NCBI GenBank assembly: GCA_964655355.1
Contig: CAZZMD010000018.1
Coordinates: 6,162 to 70,161 of the forward strand
DNA: 64,000 nucleotides
DNA from: CALGDE01 sp964655355
GTDB taxonomy: Bacteria; Cyanobacteriota; Cyanobacteriia; CACIAM-69d
Direction of reading: 5' to 3'
How positions within the stretch are numbered: position 1 is the first letter of the stretch; each line of letters begins with the position of its first letter. The position numbers were made by a program, and so were the translations under genes. This document shows positions 33,627-42,354 of this stretch, piece by piece. A model generated the notes under the pieces. It saw only the letters and a list, made by a program, of their open reading frames with translations, searched no databases and had not been told where the DNA came from.

Positions 33627-34397
33627 GATATGGAGCATCCGTCGATAGGACAACCACCCCAGAATCGCCATGGCGATAGCAAATATCCCGAGAAAGCCTA
33701 AATGTTCTGATAACTCCTCCCATTCCGCCTCCGCAACGGTGGCACCACTCAGGGCTTCCGTCATGTGATAAATGGGATTGAACTGGGCAATCTCCAGCAA
33801 AGTTTCAGGGAAGAGAGACGCGGGCAAAAATGCGCCCCCCAGAATCAGCAACGGCACCCCAAAAGCCGCAATCAGCGCATTCACATCCTCCGTCCGGCGG
33901 GCGAGCTGGGTCCCCAATAAAAAACCCAGCCCCACATAGGCAATCACACTGAGGCAAATAATCGCGATCGCCAGGGGCACCGACCCCGTAAACCCTGCCC
34001 CCCAGAAAGCAGCCACGGTATAAACCAAAATCCCCTGCCCCGTGGCGATCGCCGCATGGGCGAGAAAAATCCCAAAAAAATAGCTCACGCCGCTGAGGGG
34101 AGAAATAAACAAACGCTTCAGGGTCTGCTGTTCCCGTTCTGCGACGAGGGTAGCAACGCTGCCCCCCAAACAACTGAAAAATAACGCCGCCCCCACCAAC
34201 GTTGTTGGGGCAGTTTGTTCGAAGGCGACTTCCACATCCAAATTGGCCCGCTCCGCCACAATCAACCCGTTCAAAATCAAAATCGCCACGGGAAAAATCG
34301 CCCAAAAAATCAAGCTCCGTTTACGGCGGATCAACTCCGTCAGAATCCGTCGAGCCACCGCCCAGGATTCGCGCCAAAGTTTCGTGATTAAAGCCAT
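33612..34397 (-). CDS. ABC-2 type transporter permease
   Basis: A 261-residue membrane protein with six predicted helices. The family pattern is visible: an amphipathic N-terminal helix with RRKRSLIFWAIFPVAILIL, a conserved EREQQTLKRLFISPLSG coupling segment, and a C-terminal part with GGAFLPASLFPETLLEIAQF, NPIYHMTEAL. Such permeases export drugs, polysaccharide or lipids together with a separate ATPase; none is adjacent here. It is upstream of the condensation-like acyltransferase on the same strand (64 bp between), suggesting the pair makes and exports an acylated product, but this is inference. The 3' end lies in a 13-bp repeat. Confidence 0.85.
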   Translation of the reverse strand: MALITKLWRESWAVARRILTELIRRKRSLIFWAIFPVAILILNGLIVAERANLDVEVAFEQTAPTTLVGAALFFSCLGGSVATLVAEREQQTLKRLFISPLSGVSYFFGIFLAHAAIATGQGILVYTVAAFWGAGFTGSVPLAIAIICLSVIAYVGLGFLLGTQLARRTEDVNALIAAFGVPLLILGGAFLPASLFPETLLEIAQFNPIYHMTEALSGATVAEAEWEELSEHLGFLGIFAIAMAILGWLSYRRMLHIERRL

Positions 34398-34534
34398 AGG
34401 GGACGGGGTGGGCCACGTGGGCTATGATTACTTCTCGAATCGCCGATTGCCGAGACTGTCGATTGCAAAGACTGCGAATCGCCGACTCTAGACTAGACCT
34501 TCAATCTGTCCCACCGTAACCTGCCCCCCCAGCC

Positions 34535-36076
34535 ATGGAAACCAGTTTGCCCCCCGTGATCCAGTCCATGCTCCAACCGGGGTTTTATCCTCACCCGGTG
34601 ACGGAACCGATCCAACTGGTGCAAACCCACGTGTCCTATGTGCTTCTGACGGGGGATTGGGTCTACAAGGTGAAAAAGGAAGTCGATTTTGGCTTCCTGG
34701 ACTATTCCACCCTGGAGCGGCGCAAAATGTTCTGCGATCGCGAAATCGAGCTAAATAAACGGGGCGTCGAAGGGCTGTACGTGGCAACGGTCCCCATTTT
34801 TGCGACCGGTGACGGCTTTGGCTTCGACGAAACCGGGGAACCGGTGGAATATGCCGTCAAAATGCACCAATTCCCCCAGGACGATTTATTTAGCGCCCGC
34901 TTTGAAGCCGGCGAGTTACCCAGCGATCGCATCGTCGAGCTAGCCAAAACGGTCGCCGAATTTCACCTCAGCGCCCCCACAGACGAAACCATCCGCAGCT
35001 ACGGCACCGCCGACCAAGTGCGCTTTGCCCTGGATCAAAATTTCGAACAAACCAAAAATTATATTGGCGGTCCCCAAACCCAAGAACAATACGACGCCAC
35101 CCAAGCCTGGACCGACGCCTTCTTCGCCAACAACGGCGACCTGATCCAAAGCCGAGTGGACAACCACTGGATTCGCAATGGCCACGGGGATTTACACCTG
35201 GGTAACATCTGCCTCTGGCAAGACAAAGTCGCCCTCTTCGACTGCATTGAATTTAACGAGCCCTTCCGATTTGTCGACGTGATGTACGACGTGGCGTTCA
35301 CCGTCATGGACCTGGACCACCGGGGCCGCGCCGACCTATCCAACCTCTTTATCAACACCTACGTCGAGCGCACCGGCGACTGGGAAGGCCTCGGCATGCT
35401 GCCCATGTACCTCAGCCGCCAAGCCTACGTCCGAGCCAAAGTCACCTCCTTCCTGTTAGATGACATGGGCGTCCCCGAAAGCGATCGCCAAGCGGCCAGC
35501 AAAACCGCCGCCGCCTACTACCAACAGGCCCACGCCTACACCACCGCCCCCACCGGTCAGTTAATGCTGATGTCCGGCGTCTCCGGCTCCGGCAAAAGCA
35601 CCGTCGCCAAACTCCTCGCCGAGAAACACGCCGGGCTCACCCAAAAGACCCTAATCATCCGCTCCGACGCCGTCCGAAAACACCTCGGAAACGTCCCCCT
35701 AGACGATCGCGGCCCCGACAGCCTCTACACCCCTGAGATGAGCGCCAAAACCTACCAACGCCTCCAGGACTTAGGCATTTCCCTAGCCCAACGGGGCTAC
35801 ACCGTAATCCTCGACGCCAAATATGATCGCCAAGCCCTGCGCCAATCGGTCATCACCGCCGCCCAAACCGCGGACATCGACGTAAAAATTATTGCCTGCA
35901 CCGCCCCCAAGGAAACCCTAGAACAACGGCTCCGCGATCGCACCGGCGACATTGCCGACGCCACCGTCGACCTACTCGAACAACAGCTCGCGGCCGCAGA
36001 ACCCCTGACGGAAGCAGAACAATTGTTAGCAGTCTCCATCGACACAACCCGCCCCCTCAAGTCACAATTAATCTAA
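34535..36076 (+). CDS. Aminoglycoside phosphotransferase-like kinase fused to P-loop kinase (gluconokinase-like)
   Basis: A 513-residue bifunctional protein. Residues about 1-330 are an APH-like kinase domain: GDWVYKVKKEVDFGFLDYST contains the ATP-binding Lys, and NGHGDLHLGNICLW with DCIEFN contains the catalytic Asp-x-His and metal-binding Asp. Residues about 340-513 are a P-loop kinase domain with GVSGSGKST (about 348-356), DAVRKHLGN and a lid-type arginine-rich segment QRLRDRTGDIADA. This fusion is common in proteobacteria and cyanobacteria and is annotated as an AAA family or aminoglycoside phosphotransferase protein; its true substrates are not known and antibiotic resistance is unlikely. 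Confidence 0.85.
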   Translation: METSLPPVIQSMLQPGFYPHPVTEPIQLVQTHVSYVLLTGDWVYKVKKEVDFGFLDYSTLERRKMFCDREIELNKRGVEGLYVATVPIFATGDGFGFDETGEPVEYAVKMHQFPQDDLFSARFEAGELPSDRIVELAKTVAEFHLSAPTDETIRSYGTADQVRFALDQNFEQTKNYIGGPQTQEQYDATQAWTDAFFANNGDLIQSRVDNHWIRNGHGDLHLGNICLWQDKVALFDCIEFNEPFRFVDVMYDVAFTVMDLDHRGRADLSNLFINTYVERTGDWEGLGMLPMYLSRQAYVRAKVTSFLLDDMGVPESDRQAASKTAAAYYQQAHAYTTAPTGQLMLMSGVSGSGKSTVAKLLAEKHAGLTQKTLIIRSDAVRKHLGNVPLDDRGPDSLYTPEMSAKTYQRLQDLGISLAQRGYTVILDAKYDRQALRQSVITAAQTADIDVKIIACTAPKETLEQRLRDRTGDIADATVDLLEQQLAAAEPLTEAEQLLAVSIDTTRPLKSQLI

Positions 36077-36213
36077 TACCCTAGGATCCAATATCCTTAG
36101 ATCTACCCCTAGATCATCCCAGTCGTCTTTATCCGGCTGATCCGAGATGGACTGGGGCGATCGCCCATCCACGGCTTCCCCCCTCCCCTCCCGTGGAAGG
36201 AGCCCCCCCCTCT

Positions 36214-36534
36214 ATGAATTATTTCTACAACGGCGCAATCTGCCTTCTCCTGTTCTGGCTCGGCCTCTTCTTCGGTGCCGGATATAGCGAGCTGGGTGCA
36301 CTGATCCTCGCCCTCATCGGCAGCATATCCGGAGCCATCGTCTTTGTTTGGTGGCAAGAACCCCACCAATTCAAGCCCGCCAAACTACGGCCCATGTTCA
36401 CGGACGAAAAAGGCGAAGCAACCCGCCAGGGCAGCTCTTACGAAAACATTCCCATGGCCCGCGATCGCCAAGCCCGCCAGAAACGGCGTCGGGAAGGACT
36501 TGCATCCCGCCTACTGCGCCAGCGGCCGCGCTAA
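36214..36534 (+). CDS. Small membrane protein with basic tail
   Basis: A 106-residue protein starting MNYFYNGAICLLLFWLGLFF, with two closely spaced transmembrane helices (the second around LGALILALIGSISGAIVFVW) and a cytosolic C-terminal half that is strongly basic and ends in RQKRRREGLASRLLRQRPR. No named family recognised. ATG 36214 is preferred over the open-frame start at 36193 because it sits directly before the first helix; GGAAGGAG lies about 10 bp upstream as ribosome binding site. Confidence 0.65.
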   Translation: MNYFYNGAICLLLFWLGLFFGAGYSELGALILALIGSISGAIVFVWWQEPHQFKPAKLRPMFTDEKGEATRQGSSYENIPMARDRQARQKRRREGLASRLLRQRPR

Positions 36535-37024
36535 AATTTGCCACCCCCCTCTCCCACGGGACAGCGCTGGGTTCATATATTCATATAACCGTTCATATAA
36601 CGGTATAGATACCGTCTAGATTAGGTATTGTCCTAGATCAGGTACCCTTGCGATTGAGCACACCCACTCGAACGCAACTTGATCAACCGAATCAGCTGCA
36701 TCACCGCCACTTTCCAAGCCGCTTTCAGGGTCGCTTTCAGAGCCGATCTCAAAATGAACCCCCTCAAAATGGACTCGGTAGAGGTTGAAGGGTAGCGGCA
36801 CCCTCCCCAGACCCAATAAGGCCAATACTGCGATCGCCGAGTCAGCCAGGTCCCAGCATCTCATTTCATCCCCCCGGACAACCATCCCGGACACCATATC
36901 CCCCCCTAGCGCCGACCGGGACAGCCCCCCCTAGCCCCCCCTTCGCCCAACCCCCAACCCTGACTTGATGCGTAACAGGGGATGCAGTGGTCCCCCCTCT
37001 GCCCCCTGGCCAGCCCCAACCCCT
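36535..37024. other. Intergenic stretch with overlapping inverted repeats
   Basis: No gene that I can support. The segment 36572-36615 has three TTCATATA copies (36572, 36580, 36592) and two overlapping inverted repeats described separately. Further on, homopolymeric C runs precede the next gene. A 93-codon minus-strand frame at 36616-36897 has no ribosome binding site and an implausible composition. Confidence 0.5.
36588..36615. promoter_or_regulatory. Two mutually exclusive hairpins
   Basis: ACCGTTCATATAACGGT (36588-36604) is a perfect 6-bp inverted repeat with a 5-nt loop. ACGGTATAGATACCGT (36600-36615) is a perfect 7-bp inverted repeat with a 2-nt centre. They share ACGGT, so only one can form in RNA. 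It could be a protein-binding operator pair or an attenuator-like switch; there is no T-run after it. Confidence 0.5.
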
Positions 37025-39721
37025 ATGATCGCTCCCTGGACAATTATCCAGCGTTACCTCAAGAAACATCCCCCTAGCCGTCGACACCATCGCCAGGGGG
37101 GGCCTCCGTCAGCACCGCCCCCCTCCCCCCACTCCCACTCCCCCTCCCACTCCCACTCCCACTCCGCCGCCAAGTCGCCCCCCCCCGCCCACAAGCATCA
37201 CGCTCTGCGACGCCTTCTGGGGACAAGCCTAGGGGCAGCGGCCTTCGTGCTCACCCTGCGAGGCGTAGGGCTTTTGCAATGGGCAGAACTGGATCTATAT
37301 GACCTCATGGTGCAATGGCGACCCATGCCGCCACCGCCGCCCGTCGTCGTCGTGGGCTTTAACGAAAAATTTTTGGCCCGCCCCGGGGGCTGGCCCATCA
37401 GCGATCGCACCCTCGCCCGACTCCTAAAGAATATCGACCGAGCCAAGCCAGTGGCCATTGGCCTAGATATCTATCGCGACAGCGCCATCGGTCTCGGCAG
37501 AGCACAATTAACGGAACTCTATGAGCGTTTGCCGAATTTATATGGCATTCAACGGATGGAAGACCAAGACCAGCCGAGCATCAAAGCCCCAGCCATCCTC
37601 ACCCGCAAAGGTCAAGTCGGATTTAACAACATCGTCCTAGACGACGACGGACGGCTACGGCGGTCGGTGTTGTACTGGTGGGAAAACGGCCAAGGCTACC
37701 GCAGTCTATCCCTCAAACTGGCGGAACACTACCTACACCGGCGAGGCATCTACGCCGTCGCCGTCGCCGCATCCTCGTCCTTCGATTGGATCAAACTCGG
37801 CCAAGCCGTACTACCGCCCCTCAACCCCAACAGCGGTAGCTATATCAAAAAAGATACGGCAGGCTATCAAGTCTTTGCCGACTTTCGGGGAGGGCAAAAT
37901 ACCATTCCGGTCATCAGCGCCCAGAGCGTCATTGACGGCAACGTTGATCCCGCGCAACTCAGGAATCGGATTGTCCTGGTGGGAGTCGTAGCCGACAGTG
38001 TGCGGGATTCCTTCGAAACCTCCTACACCAGCCCCCCGTTCCAGGCCGAGCAGCCGATCCCCGGGGTCGAACTACAGGCTCAGCTAGTGGCACAACTCTT
38101 GGACTGGTCCCAGGGCGATCGCCCGGTCCTGCAATCCTGGGATGAAGGCGCAGAGATTCTATGGATTATCCTCTGGTCCATGGCCGGGGCCGGGCTAGGG
38201 CTAGTGGTCAATAGCCCCCTACGCAGCCTGATCTGGTCGGCGGTGGTGATAGGACAACTCCTGGTACTGGGGTACGGCAGTTTGCTGCTGGGCTGGATCA
38301 TTCCAGTGGTGCCCCCGATCCTAGGGGGCGTAACCAGCCTAGGGATCCTGCTGCTGCTTAACACCCAACAGCGCCACGAATTGGAACGGTCAAAAGATTT
38401 TTTGAAAAGCGTCATCGCAGCGGTCCCGGAACCCGTTTTCGTCCAGGATCAGGACTATCGCTGGCTAGTGCTGAACCCGGCCTTTGGACAGCTCATCGGC
38501 TATCCCCTGGAAAAACTCCTCAATCAACGCCCCTCCGACGTTTTACCGTCCCCCTGTGCCGCCCCTTTCCAAGGACCGGAGCAGCAGCAGATCCCCCCAG
38601 GGACCACCGATAGCCGGGAGATCATCATCTGCCATCCCAACGGTCGGAAACTAACGGTGATGCTCAAACGCTCCTGCCACTGCGATCGCGCCGGGAATCG
38701 ATTCCTAGTGGGCACCCTCCAGGACATCACCGCCCAGAAGCACCTGGAAAAACGCCTGACCCAACATGCGGCCGAACTAGAGCGCCACAACGAACAACTC
38801 CAGCGCTCCCAGGAAAAACTGAGCCATCAGGTAAACCACGACTCCCTCACCACCCTAGGCAACCGACAATTTCTCTACCGCCAGCTCGATCGTCTCATAG
38901 AAGCGGAACGCCCCCTAGAGGACCAAGGATTTATTCTGGGGATTTTATTTTTAGACTTGGATGGATTTAAGGCCGTCAATGATCAATGGGGGCATCAGGC
39001 CGGAGACGAAGTGCTCGTAGAAACCGCCCGACGACTACGGCGAATCCTACGGGGCGGGGATGTGATTACCCGGCTCGGGGGAGATGAATTCGTCATCATC
39101 CTGCCCCAGATCCCCAACTACAGAGTGGCAGAGCGGGTGAGCAAGAAAATCATTGACTCCATCAAGCAACCCTTCCAGGTAACCGGCGATTACACCCACA
39201 CAGCTCAACCCAGCCGCGAGATCGGCAGCGAGACAGATGAGAACAGGAGCGAAAGCGGCAGCAAGAGCGGCAGCGATACGACGGATTACCCCCGTCCCTC
39301 GGTAGACATCCCCCCCGTCACGGTCACCGTCAGCATTGGAATTTCGTTCTATCCCGACGATGCCCAAGCCACAGAACATCTCATCGCAGCGGCGGACCAT
39401 GCCATGCTGGCCGCCAAGCGACAGGGCAAAAACAGTTTTCAGTACTACGCCACCTTGACCCCCATTGATTTGACGCAATCTCGCCACGTCGCCGATCGGG
39501 AAACCCCGTCAAAACCCGAAGAAGAGGCGGAGTCGCACCTGGCCCCCATGGGCGCAATGGCCAAGGGCAACCCAGCACCAGCACCGCCAGGCTCGCAACA
39601 GGAACGATCGCCCCAGACAGCCGAACCGTGCACAGAGTCAAACAACTTTAGGGGACCCCCGGAGACCGGGGAAATGGAGGACGCCCCAAATCCAGTGGCA
39701 GATATCAGCCAGAGTCATTAA
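37025..39721 (+). CDS. CHASE2-PAS-GGDEF sensor diguanylate cyclase
   Basis: A membrane sensor of 898 residues that should make cyclic di-GMP. After a His/Pro/Ser-rich N-terminus (PHSHSPSHSHSHS, from a CCCACT hexamer repeat) come one transmembrane helix, a periplasmic CHASE2 domain (about 90-370: VVVVGFNEKFLARPGGWPIS, AIGLDIYRDSAIG, IVLVGVVADSVRDSF), three further helices, a PAS domain (about 455-580), a coiled coil and a GGDEF domain. The active-site GGDEF (about 685-689) and the inhibitory site RGGD five residues before it are intact, so it is probably active with product inhibition. A low-complexity insert of about 35 residues rich in Ser, Gly, Glu and Asp interrupts the GGDEF domain before VTVSIGISFYPDDA. 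The C-terminal 80 residues are disordered. The frame is open from 36965; ATG 37025 fits better. Confidence 0.9.
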   Translation: MIAPWTIIQRYLKKHPPSRRHHRQGGPPSAPPPSPHSHSPSHSHSHSAAKSPPPAHKHHALRRLLGTSLGAAAFVLTLRGVGLLQWAELDLYDLMVQWRPMPPPPPVVVVGFNEKFLARPGGWPISDRTLARLLKNIDRAKPVAIGLDIYRDSAIGLGRAQLTELYERLPNLYGIQRMEDQDQPSIKAPAILTRKGQVGFNNIVLDDDGRLRRSVLYWWENGQGYRSLSLKLAEHYLHRRGIYAVAVAASSSFDWIKLGQAVLPPLNPNSGSYIKKDTAGYQVFADFRGGQNTIPVISAQSVIDGNVDPAQLRNRIVLVGVVADSVRDSFETSYTSPPFQAEQPIPGVELQAQLVAQLLDWSQGDRPVLQSWDEGAEILWIILWSMAGAGLGLVVNSPLRSLIWSAVVIGQLLVLGYGSLLLGWIIPVVPPILGGVTSLGILLLLNTQQRHELERSKDFLKSVIAAVPEPVFVQDQDYRWLVLNPAFGQLIGYPLEKLLNQRPSDVLPSPCAAPFQGPEQQQIPPGTTDSREIIICHPNGRKLTVMLKRSCHCDRAGNRFLVGTLQDITAQKHLEKRLTQHAAELERHNEQLQRSQEKLSHQVNHDSLTTLGNRQFLYRQLDRLIEAERPLEDQGFILGILFLDLDGFKAVNDQWGHQAGDEVLVETARRLRRILRGGDVITRLGGDEFVIILPQIPNYRVAERVSKKIIDSIKQPFQVTGDYTHTAQPSREIGSETDENRSESGSKSGSDTTDYPRPSVDIPPVTVTVSIGISFYPDDAQATEHLIAAADHAMLAAKRQGKNSFQYYATLTPIDLTQSRHVADRETPSKPEEEAESHLAPMGAMAKGNPAPAPPGSQQERSPQTAEPCTESNNFRGPPETGEMEDAPNPVADISQSH

Positions 39722-39856
39722 GCGCCTAAGAGCCTACAAGCCATTAACGGACCCCCCACAAGCGATCAACCAGGCTAGCTAACGCGAGTACGGGATAAGA
39801 CCTAGCGGATCGAACGGAGACCGAAATGTATCGGCAGGGACTGTTGGGGGTAGGAA

Positions 39857-40789
39857 CTATTGGGGATTTTGGAGTCGGGTGCCATTGAGATCAACCTGTA
39901 GCACCTTAGCGATCGCCCCGACCCCTTGGGCCTGCCAAGCCTGCCCCATCGCCTGGGCAACCGCCGCCGCCTGATCCGCCGCCGTAAGGGCCAGCAAAGT
40001 AGGGCCCGCCCCACTAATCGCCACCCCGTAAGCGCCCGCCTGTTTCGCCGCCTGACATACCGCCTCCGCACCGCGAATCAATTGAAAGCGATAGGGCTGA
40101 TGAATCCGATCCTGCATACCTGCCTGAATCAGCGATCGGCTCCCCATCGCAAGGCCGCGAACCAACAGGGCAGCGTGGGCCACATTAAACGTCGCATCTG
40201 CCCGGGAATAACTGTCCGGCAACACCCGCCGCGCCTCCGCCGTCGACAGTTCAAAATCTGGGATTGCCACCACCGGCGTCACACTGCGATGCCAGGGCAA
40301 ATCGTCCTCGTACCACACCCCATCCAAATCAGCCGAGACCCGTCCCCCCCCCAACAGCGCCGGCACAATATTATCCGGATGCCCTTCCTGGGCGATCGCC
40401 AAAGCTTTGATGCCGTTGTAATCCAGGGGATTGCCCAGCAGATAGTTAGCGCACGTGATCCCCGCCGCGATCGCCGTTGCCGAACTACCCAACCCCCGCG
40501 CCATGGGGATCCCCAGATCAATATCAATCTGCACCGGCGGCACCGGCAGTCCCACCGTCTCGCAGCATTTGACCATCGACTGATACACCAAATTATTGGC
40601 ACTGCGATCCACCCGATCCGCCTCATCACCGACCGCATTGATGATCAGCGTTTGTCCGGACTGGGGATCCAGCCGCGTAAACCGAAACTGGTTATAGAGG
40701 GTGAGGGAAACCCCTAAGCAATCGAAACCCGGTCCCAGATTGGCAGAGGTGGCGGGGACAATAGCCTGAATAGAGGTGCGACTTTCCAC
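39857..40789 (-). CDS. thrB: Homoserine kinase
   Basis: The GHMP-family enzyme that phosphorylates homoserine with ATP in threonine synthesis. Visible motifs are VPATSANLGPGFDCLGVSLT at the N-terminus, the phosphate-binding loop ARGLGSSATAIAAG, and the C-terminal GVAISGAGPTLLAL. With GTG 40789 as start the protein is 310 residues, the usual size. The open frame extends to TTG 40855, directly after the stop of the secreted protein gene, but those 22 codons come from an AGTGCCCTA repeat and are not conserved-looking. It is transcribed with the upstream secreted-protein gene (40856-41329). Confidence 0.93.
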   Translation of the reverse strand: MESRTSIQAIVPATSANLGPGFDCLGVSLTLYNQFRFTRLDPQSGQTLIINAVGDEADRVDRSANNLVYQSMVKCCETVGLPVPPVQIDIDLGIPMARGLGSSATAIAAGITCANYLLGNPLDYNGIKALAIAQEGHPDNIVPALLGGGRVSADLDGVWYEDDLPWHRSVTPVVAIPDFELSTAEARRVLPDSYSRADATFNVAHAALLVRGLAMGSRSLIQAGMQDRIHQPYRFQLIRGAEAVCQAAKQAGAYGVAISGAGPTLLALTAADQAAAVAQAMGQAWQAQGVGAIAKVLQVDLNGTRLQNPQ

Positions 40790-40855
40790 AGAGATTTTGT
40801 TTGACGGGGGAAATGGGCGGAACGGAACTAGGGCACTCGGTAGGGCACTAGGCAA

Positions 40856-41329
40856 CTAGCGGCGAACTTTGCCCGTGAAGCCAGAGGCTTTAAATTGCTT
40901 GAGCTGAAGGGGTTCCGCTTGGGTATCGGGCACGGTGATCCGAATGGAAAACTCGCTGGTGCCGGGGGGAATTTCATCAATGGATCCCAGCCGGGTCCGG
41001 TTCTGCAACACCGGGTTACCGGTGGCGTCATAAATACGCCCAAACACATCCGCATTCACAATGGGCTTACCGGTGCTATTGCTAACGGTGCCATAGACCA
41101 GAAAGCAATTAGCCTTGCGCATAATGCCACCGCCACTGGTCACAGAGCCTTCGCCCACTTCAGCGGGACATTCCCGATAGTCCACATCGGTAATCTTGGC
41201 GCTCGTCAGGGCATGGGCAGGGCTAATCCACAGCCAAGCCGCAAGGATTGTAGTAAAGACGGTGGTACTCAGGAGAGCGATGGTACTGGACACCATCGAA
41301 AACCGAGGGGTGAGGGCACGAAAACCCAT
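40856..41329 (-). CDS. Secreted FxLYD-like protein
   Basis: A 157-residue exported protein. A signal peptide (ALLSTTVFTTILAAWLWISP, cleavage after AHA near residue 40) precedes a region with two Cys (YRECPAEVG and KANCFLVYG) and an FxLYD-type beta-sandwich: GTVSNSTGKPIVNADVFGRI, then YDATGNPVLQ and IPPGTSEFSIRITVP. FxLYD domains are found in periplasmic and surface proteins and have no established activity. The start may be ATG 41329 or ATG 41296 (MVSSTIALL). It lies directly upstream of thrB in the same direction, but there is no functional link to threonine synthesis that I can see. Confidence 0.75.
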   Translation of the reverse strand: MGFRALTPRFSMVSSTIALLSTTVFTTILAAWLWISPAHALTSAKITDVDYRECPAEVGEGSVTSGGGIMRKANCFLVYGTVSNSTGKPIVNADVFGRIYDATGNPVLQNRTRLGSIDEIPPGTSEFSIRITVPDTQAEPLQLKQFKASGFTGKVRR

Positions 41330-41422
41330 GGCGGATCCATCCTTGCAGTGGCACTAGATTAGCGGTGGCAGCGGCGGGGCAGACATCAAATCACCCCTTG
41401 GGTAGGGTACCATTTTGCCCCC

Positions 41423-42283
41423 CTAGGGACGAACCATCAGGGTGCCCTCGCAGCGAATACCATCAGGGGCGATCGCCAAAGTCCGAAACGCCACATCACT
41501 GCCCAGCTCCAAATCAAAACTGGAAACGGGGGGCAATTCCAGGGGCGCATCAGCAGCCCAAGTCCAGCGGGGATCCTGAAAATGCAAGGTTTGGGGACCA
41601 CCGAGTACAAGACCGGTAGTGAGGGTCAGGGGGTAAGTCCGGTCGGATCCATCGGACCCAAAGGCCCGATCGCCCCAATTCCCTTGCAAAATCAAACGTT
41701 GATCCCCCAACGTCAGGCGCTCCGGCGTAAACGTCGCGGTGTCGGACTTGGCCAATAGAGGGCGGACAAAATCGGCGATCGCCTGGGACAACAACGGCGC
41801 ACCCAGAGATTGATTTAAATTCTCCGCCGTCACCCTTTGCACCAGCTCAATCGCGATCGGCTCCAGCAACTGCAACGGTTTTCCGCGCAATACCTGAGAT
41901 AAATTCACCCGAATTTGGGACGCCGCGATCGCCGCATCCTGCAGCGCCAACCCCTGATACACCACCCCCGTCGCCCGCACCGTCACCCCCGGCAAACAGC
42001 CCGATAACAATTCCCGCGTCGAGCCCCCCACCGTCACGTCTAACTCTTCGACTCGATCCATCTGGGTTTTCAGCCAAAACCGCACAGCCGCCCCCAATAG
42101 CCGAGCCACCCGTCCCGACTTCAGGGGCGCGGTCCCCGTGTCCCCTGCTTGTCCCAAATTCTGTTCCGAATTCTGTTCCGAATCCATTGCCGTTGCCATT
42201 GCCAATCCTGATCCCAATTCATCCATCGCCCGCCCTTGAAGAATGTTAAACCCCACCCCAGGGTTCTGTGAATAATCTCCCAA
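41423..42283 (-). CDS. DUF2993 (LmeA-like) lipid-binding protein
   Basis: A 286-residue protein of the DUF2993 family, which is common in cyanobacteria and actinobacteria. Conserved features are RFWLKTQMDRVEELDVTVGG near residue 75, a repeated hydrophobic beta pattern, the segment GLALQDAAIAASQIRVNLSQ, and LTLGDQRLILQGNW. The mycobacterial relative LmeA binds phospholipid and assists lipoglycan elongation; a lipid-carrier role here is inference. The first 60 residues are Gln, Glu, Ser and Met rich and lack a signal peptide, so the true start may be one of the internal Met codons around residues 20-33. No operon partner is evident. Confidence 0.8.
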   Translation of the reverse strand: MGDYSQNPGVGFNILQGRAMDELGSGLAMATAMDSEQNSEQNLGQAGDTGTAPLKSGRVARLLGAAVRFWLKTQMDRVEELDVTVGGSTRELLSGCLPGVTVRATGVVYQGLALQDAAIAASQIRVNLSQVLRGKPLQLLEPIAIELVQRVTAENLNQSLGAPLLSQAIADFVRPLLAKSDTATFTPERLTLGDQRLILQGNWGDRAFGSDGSDRTYPLTLTTGLVLGGPQTLHFQDPRWTWAADAPLELPPVSSFDLELGSDVAFRTLAIAPDGIRCEGTLMVRP

Positions 42284-42354
42284 TGAACCGCTACATCAGT
42301 GGTTGGGGAGATTTACCATAGACATGATAAGGAAACATCCATAGCCGCATCATC

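Noticed and set aside
36616..36897. 93-codon minus-strand ORF with Glu/Ser/Asp repeats
   Set aside because: Composition and lack of ribosome binding site argue against a gene; it overlaps likely promoter DNA.
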